Source: JAFIHK01 sp041441455 (GTDB taxonomy: Bacteria; Bacteroidota; Bacteroidia; Bacteroidales; UBA932). From it: a stretch of 9,850 nucleotides of DNA. Both the position numbers and the translations under genes were made by a program. The notes under the pieces are model-generated. The model was not told the origin of the DNA. It worked only from the letters and a program-made list of their open reading frames with translations, and made no database searches. Positions 5,341-9,850 of this stretch are shown in pieces. Position 1 is the stretch's first letter. Every line of letters starts with the position of its first letter. Where the stretch lies: the NCBI GenBank assembly GCA_041441455.1, contig JASDTB010000088.1, positions 1 to 9,850 of the forward strand, read 5' to 3'.

Positions 5341-8300
5341 ATGAAAAAATCATTACTGTTATTGATTTGCCTCGTATGTTTTGGACTAACATCCGCGTAT
5401 GCTCAGGCAGTGCAGTTATCGGGTACTGTTATCAGTTCGGAAGACAACATGCCTCTTCCTGGAGTGTCGGTACTAGTAAAAGGTGCGACATCTGGAGCAC
5501 TGACCGATGCCGATGGTAAATTTATCATTAAAAGCAACAAGGTAGCTAAGACTCTTGTCTTTTCTTGTATGGGGTACAAGACACAAGAGGTAGAAGTAGG
5601 AACAACAAACGATTTTAAAATTACAATGGAGCCAGATGCGTTTCTTGTTGATGAAGTTGTGTTTGTTGCATATGGTGTACAATCAAAAAGAGATGTCTCT
5701 GGATCTATTGCATCAGTGAAGGGAGAGGCTCTCAAAAATGTACCAGTTCAATCATTCGACCAAGCCCTACAAGGAAAGGCAGCTGGTGTAAACGTTACTA
5801 TTCCAAATGGCGTTATTGGTAATGCTCCGGTAATTAGGGTAAGAGGTTATAACTCAATTTCTGGAAGCTCGTCTCCTTTAGTTGTAGTTGATGGTATTCC
5901 TTTGCTAGAAAACGTATCCACAGGCGATAGAAATCTTAGAACTGTTAGAACGGCAGCCTCAACTAATATGATGGGAGATATAAATCCTGGTGATATAGCT
6001 TCAATTGAAATTCTGAAAGATGCCTCTGCTACAGCTGTTTACGGATCAAGAGCAGCGAATGGAGTTATTTTAATAACTACAAAGAAAGGAGTTGATGGAG
6101 CGTCAAAACTATCATACGATGGATCTGTTCAGTTCACTCAAGCATCAAACACATTTGATGTAATGGATGCATACCAATATATTGAACATAAAAATAGGGC
6201 ACGAGCAAATATTGGTTTAGCACCTGCATATTTTTTAAATAATGATGCTAACGGAAACGTAATTAATACTGATTGGAGAGACTATATCTATCAAACAGGT
6301 TTTCAACATAATCATAATCTATCTTTCTCTGGTGCTAATAAAACAACAAATTACTATGTTTCTCTTGGTTACGCAAAGGGAGATGGTATGGTTAAGTCAA
6401 ATAATTTAGAAAAAAGATCTGCTAGATTCAACATTGAACATAAGATTAATAAAATGTTCACAGTAGGATCAAACGTTACTTACTCATGGTCACTAATTAA
6501 CGCGCCAAATACAGGATCGCTTAATGGTGATAGTTTCAGCTCTGCAGGTTTAGGTAGAACTGTATTTATAACATCTCCAATTGTCGGTCCTTATAAAAAT
6601 GATGGATCTTACAATCTTGATCCAGCAACTGGTTATATTGGAACATTAAATAATACACAATCAGTAGGATTTTTCAATCCTGTATTTTTGATCGATAAGA
6701 ATAAATTCAGTGCTCAATCAGAGAGGTTATTAGGTTCTATTTATTTGAATGTTAATCTATTAAAAGACCTATATTTTAGAACATCTCTTGGATTGGACAA
6801 CAGTCTTGTTGAATCTAAACAGTTCTGGCATCCAGAACATGGTGATGGACGCCAAAATGGAGGTCTAGCTGCAAATTATATAGATAGAAGAAATAGATGG
6901 AATATTACAAATACTCTTAATTATACTAAGACATTCTTGGAAAAATTAAAAGTCGCAGCTATGGCAGGTTCCGAAGAACAATATACTCATATTCGTTCAT
7001 GGTCTGCATCACAAGTTGGTTTAACTGATATTTTCTATGATTCTTACGAGGGAGGTTGGACAACTCCGCAACAACCACCAAGAGCTGCACTTGAAGAGAA
7101 CTATTTCTTATCATTCTTTGGTAGGTTAAATATTGATTGGAATAAGAAGTACTTTATTGAAGTAAGTGGTCGTAGAGACGGCTATTCTGGACTAGCTTCA
7201 GGAAATAAGTTTGGTAACTTTGGTGGTATGTCGTTTATGTGGAATGCTTCAAAGGAAGAGTTTCTGAATAACGATTTCTTTAAAAGATATTTTTCTGATT
7301 TGAGAATAAAAGCAAGTTATGGTAGAGTTGGAAATATCTCTGCGGTTTCTAACTATGCTTCTCTATTCTTATATGGATCTGGAATTTATAATGGTAATTC
7401 ATCATTATACTTTGCTCAAGCTGGTAATGCTGATTTAAGATGGGAAGCAAGTAATAAATTTGACTTTGGAGTATCATTTGGTCTTTTAAAAGATAAAATC
7501 CAGGTAGATTTCAATTACTTTAATAACACTGTAGAAGATTTGATTATTCAAGTTCCTCAATCACCTTCTAAAGGTATTCCAGATGATCTTATTTTCCAAA
7601 ATATTGGTTCGATGAAAAATAATGGTATTGAACTTACGCTTACAAGCTACAATATTGATGGAAAAGATTTTAAATGGAATACAACTCTAAACCTAAGTAC
7701 TCTTCATAATGAAGTTACAGCTCTTGCTCCTGGTGTACCAAGTATTGTTGGAGTAACATCTGGATCAGAAACAACGAACCGTACACTTGTAGGATATCCT
7801 ATTGGAAATATTTGGGGTGTTAAAACTTTGGGTGTTGATCCTCAAACAGGAAGAAGAATTTTTGAAAAATTAGATGGAAGAAAGGTTTATTATGACCATA
7901 GTCAAACAGTTCCAGCAAATAGATGGAAATATGAAGATGGAACAAATGCTGCTGCAATTAATATTACAGATGATGGCAGAGTTCTAGGTAGTCCAATTCC
8001 AAAAGTATATGGAGGTTTAGATAATAACTTTAACTATAAAAATTTCGATTTATCCATTGGTTTAAGTTATGCATTTGATTTTAAGATTTATAATGGATCA
8101 AAAGCAGGCTTAAGAGACCAGAGATTCTGGAATAACTCAGTAGAGGTTTACGAAACAGCTTGGAAGAATCCTGGAGATATTACCGACATACCAAAACCTA
8201 TTTGGGGCGATAATGTGTCAAACGGATCAACTATGGTTCAATCTCAAAATGTTGAGAAGGGAGACTTTGTTAAATTAAGAAACCTAAGTTTCGGATATAA

Positions 8301-8505
8301 TTTAAGTGAAAAAATAGCAAAGAAAATTGGAGTGTCAAAACTTAGACTTTACTTCCAAGCATTTAACCTATACACATTTACAAAGTATACAGGTGCCGAT
8401 CCTGAGATATCATCAAATGGCGATGCAAACATCACCCCTGGAGTAGATAGAAACTCAGTTCCACAAGCTAGAACTTATTCATTTGGTATTAATCTCACTT
8501 TCTAA
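5341..8505 (+). CDS. SusC/RagA-family TonB-dependent outer-membrane transporter
   Basis: This 1054-aa protein has the full SusC architecture. It has a signal peptide (residues 1-21, AYA before Gln22) and a carboxypeptidase-regulatory-like beta domain at about 24-95 (LSGTVISSEDNMPLPGVSV, MGYKTQEVEVG). A TonB-box-like stretch follows, DEVVFVAYG (104-112, usually DEVVVVGYG). The plug has the signatures VVVDGIP (181-187) and SIEILKDASATAVYGSRAANGVILITTKKG (221-250). The barrel runs to the C-terminal aromatic residue (NLTF, Phe1054), as expected for BAM-inserted outer-membrane proteins. There is no STN signalling domain, so it should not signal directly to an anti-sigma factor. It imports an oligomer too large for porins, using proton-motive force relayed by TonB. 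The substrate is not readable: most homologues take glycans, some peptides. The start is the only ATG that keeps the signal peptide. The susD gene follows after 12 bp. Confidence 0.97.
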   Translation: MKKSLLLLICLVCFGLTSAYAQAVQLSGTVISSEDNMPLPGVSVLVKGATSGALTDADGKFIIKSNKVAKTLVFSCMGYKTQEVEVGTTNDFKITMEPDAFLVDEVVFVAYGVQSKRDVSGSIASVKGEALKNVPVQSFDQALQGKAAGVNVTIPNGVIGNAPVIRVRGYNSISGSSSPLVVVDGIPLLENVSTGDRNLRTVRTAASTNMMGDINPGDIASIEILKDASATAVYGSRAANGVILITTKKGVDGASKLSYDGSVQFTQASNTFDVMDAYQYIEHKNRARANIGLAPAYFLNNDANGNVINTDWRDYIYQTGFQHNHNLSFSGANKTTNYYVSLGYAKGDGMVKSNNLEKRSARFNIEHKINKMFTVGSNVTYSWSLINAPNTGSLNGDSFSSAGLGRTVFITSPIVGPYKNDGSYNLDPATGYIGTLNNTQSVGFFNPVFLIDKNKFSAQSERLLGSIYLNVNLLKDLYFRTSLGLDNSLVESKQFWHPEHGDGRQNGGLAANYIDRRNRWNITNTLNYTKTFLEKLKVAAMAGSEEQYTHIRSWSASQVGLTDIFYDSYEGGWTTPQQPPRAALEENYFLSFFGRLNIDWNKKYFIEVSGRRDGYSGLASGNKFGNFGGMSFMWNASKEEFLNNDFFKRYFSDLRIKASYGRVGNISAVSNYASLFLYGSGIYNGNSSLYFAQAGNADLRWEASNKFDFGVSFGLLKDKIQVDFNYFNNTVEDLIIQVPQSPSKGIPDDLIFQNIGSMKNNGIELTLTSYNIDGKDFKWNTTLNLSTLHNEVTALAPGVPSIVGVTSGSETTNRTLVGYPIGNIWGVKTLGVDPQTGRRIFEKLDGRKVYYDHSQTVPANRWKYEDGTNAAAINITDDGRVLGSPIPKVYGGLDNNFNYKNFDLSIGLSYAFDFKIYNGSKAGLRDQRFWNNSVEVYETAWKNPGDITDIPKPIWGDNVSNGSTMVQSQNVEKGDFVKLRNLSFGYNLSEKIAKKIGVSKLRLYFQAFNLYTFTKYTGADPEISSNGDANITPGVDRNSVPQARTYSFGINLTF

Positions 8506-8517
8506 TACAAAACATTT

Positions 8518-9850
8518 ATGAAAAAAATATTGATAAAAATATCAGCATTAGCAGCAGCATCGTTAATTCTGACATCTTGTTTTCAAGACTATTTAGACCC
8601 GATTCCTAAAATATCTATTTCAGATTTAACAGCTTTTGAAACAGCTCAAAAAATTGAAGGTCAAGTATTAGGTCTTTATCAAGCAATGAGAACAGAGACA
8701 AATACAGTAAACATATCACAAGCATTTCTCTCTGGTAGAACACAAATCTATTTAGACATTAAAGGCGATGATTTTTGGAATCTAACACAAAATCAGACAA
8801 CTGCGTTCCAAACATGGCAGCACAATGTAAACTCAGCAACAAATGAAGTTCAAAACACTTGGGGAGCAGCCTATGCTGCAATCAACAAGATAAATACTTT
8901 TCTTGAAGGACTTGACGCTTCAAATGCAGTAGGTAAGAATATTATTACAGAGGCAAAGTATAAACAATACAAAGGCGAAGCATTGTCAATGAGAGCAATA
9001 GCATATTTTTATCTTGCTCAGTTATACGCTCGCCCTTACAATCAAAATCCAAATAATCTTGGTCTTGTACTTAGATTAACAGCCCAAAAATCATCTGCGG
9101 ATAATGATAAAGCTAGAAGCACAATAAAAGATACATATGACCAAATTTTAACAGATCTCAATGCAGCAGAGCCCCTTCTTCCGATGTTTTATGGAACAGC
9201 TGCAAATTCAGTAAGCAATGTTACAAGAATTCATAGAAATACGATAATTGCTTTTAAAACCAGGGTTTATTTGCATATGAATAACTTTACGGCAGCTTTG
9301 ACAGAGGGTAATAAAATAGTATCAGCAAATGCACCTTTCTCTGCTTCTTCTGGGGTTACATATTCTTTAGCACCTACATTTGCTTCGATTTTCTTACCTC
9401 CTTATGCTACTAGTGAGTCGATATTCTCTATAGCGTTTACCTCTACAGAATTGCCTGGAACACAAAATGGATTTGCTGTTTACTACACTATTGCACCTAA
9501 TGGTAACCAAGAGTATCCGATGAACACAGATAGTCCAAACTGGAAAAATACAACGGATTTTCCTTTATCTGATGCAAGAAGACAAATTACTAGAAAGTCA
9601 ACAGTAAGTGGAATTGAGTATACATTTTTACATAAATATCCACTCAACCCTAACACCGATTATGCTCCAATTATGAGATATGCAGAGGTATTACTCAACG
9701 TTGCAGAGGCCGAAGCAAAAGTTAACGGAGTAAACCAGAGAGCAGTATCACTCCTTAACGCTGTTCATAGTAGATCTGAATCAACTAAAACTTATTCTGT
9801 TTCTGATTTCGCAAATGCTGATGCATTTATTGATCAATTGCTAAAGGAGA
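8518..9850 (+). CDS. SusD/RagB-family surface lipoprotein (3' end off window)
   Basis: The frame is open from the ATG at 8518 to the right edge: 444 codons, against a usual total of about 500-550, so the C-terminus is missing. Residues 1-20 form a lipoprotein signal (MKKILIKIS, lipobox LTSC, Cys21). The mature start CFQDYLDPIPK is typical of SusD proteins and carries early acidic residues that fit Bacteroidota surface export. The helical TPR-like core shows TWGAAYAAINKIN and GEALSMRAIAYFYLAQLYARP (153-173). The C-terminal SusD domain begins to show in APIMRYAEVLLNVAEAEA (383-398). The expected later segment with the Arg-rich 'RRxEL..EG.R' helix lies beyond the edge. It should cap the SusC barrel and bind the same ligand. 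It is co-transcribed with susC (12-bp gap). No substrate-specific residues can be named. Confidence 0.95.
   Translation, partial: MKKILIKISALAAASLILTSCFQDYLDPIPKISISDLTAFETAQKIEGQVLGLYQAMRTETNTVNISQAFLSGRTQIYLDIKGDDFWNLTQNQTTAFQTWQHNVNSATNEVQNTWGAAYAAINKINTFLEGLDASNAVGKNIITEAKYKQYKGEALSMRAIAYFYLAQLYARPYNQNPNNLGLVLRLTAQKSSADNDKARSTIKDTYDQILTDLNAAEPLLPMFYGTAANSVSNVTRIHRNTIIAFKTRVYLHMNNFTAALTEGNKIVSANAPFSASSGVTYSLAPTFASIFLPPYATSESIFSIAFTSTELPGTQNGFAVYYTIAPNGNQEYPMNTDSPNWKNTTDFPLSDARRQITRKSTVSGIEYTFLHKYPLNPNTDYAPIMRYAEVLLNVAEAEAKVNGVNQRAVSLLNAVHSRSESTKTYSVSDFANADAFIDQLLKE

Noticed and set aside
5403..5735. Minus-strand frames of 110 aa and 69 aa opposite the start of susC
   Set aside because: Both are antisense to the well-defined susC signal peptide, regulatory-like domain and plug, and neither has a recognisable domain.
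5341..9850. Assigning the SusCD pair to a particular glycan such as starch
   Set aside because: No enzyme, regulator or binding residues in the window support a substrate, and SusC/SusD sequence alone is not diagnostic.
1..9850. CRISPR array, tRNA/rRNA genes, insertion sequence or prophage signs
   Set aside because: No regularly spaced direct repeats, cloverleaf-like segments, transposase or integrase motifs were seen on reading the window.

Overview
The window looks like a chromosomal segment from a member of the Bacteroidota, most likely Bacteroidales. It is AT-rich and lacks Shine-Dalgarno-type leaders. It carries a SusC/SusD outer-membrane pair, a 'golvesin-domain/xanthan lyase'-type exported protein, and several matches to the Bacteroides -7 promoter box TAnnTTTG. 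No RNA gene, CRISPR array, transposase or integrase was seen.

Layout. (1) Positions 1-1253, minus strand: the first 417 residues of an exported protein with an amidase-like core and an embedded golvesin C-terminal-like domain. It runs off the left edge. (2) Positions 1254-1322: a short divergent intergenic region with promoter-like boxes facing both ways. (3) Positions 1323-4626, plus strand: a compact three-gene operon. It encodes an ArnT/PMT-type polytopic glycosyltransferase, a TlpA/ResA-like thioredoxin-fold lipoprotein, and a fold-type II PLP enzyme of the D-cysteine desulfhydrase/ACC deaminase family. The gaps are 14 bp and a 1-bp stop/start overlap. (4) Positions 4623-5007, minus strand: two small overlapping open frames with hydrophobic N-termini and no recognised family, convergent with the operon. 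A possible operon terminator lies inside the first. (5) Positions 5008-5340: gene-free DNA with several short inverted repeats, which forms the upstream region of susC. (6) Positions 5341-9850, plus strand: a complete SusC/RagA-like TonB-dependent transporter (1054 aa), then after 12 bp a SusD/RagB-like lipoprotein cut by the right edge (444 aa visible).

How the genes work together. SusC and SusD should form an outer-membrane nutrient import complex, with SusD as the surface lid over the SusC barrel. No glycoside hydrolase, protease, HTCS, or sigma/anti-sigma pair is visible, so the substrate and regulator cannot be named. The three-gene operon combines inner-membrane sugar transfer, envelope thiol chemistry and cytoplasmic amino-acid chemistry. 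I see no proven pathway link beyond co-transcription. Nothing here is clearly a new system. The best leads are the amidase-like fold interrupted by a golvesin domain, the redox lipoprotein without the usual cis-proline, the dyad-rich susC leader and the two small unassigned frames.
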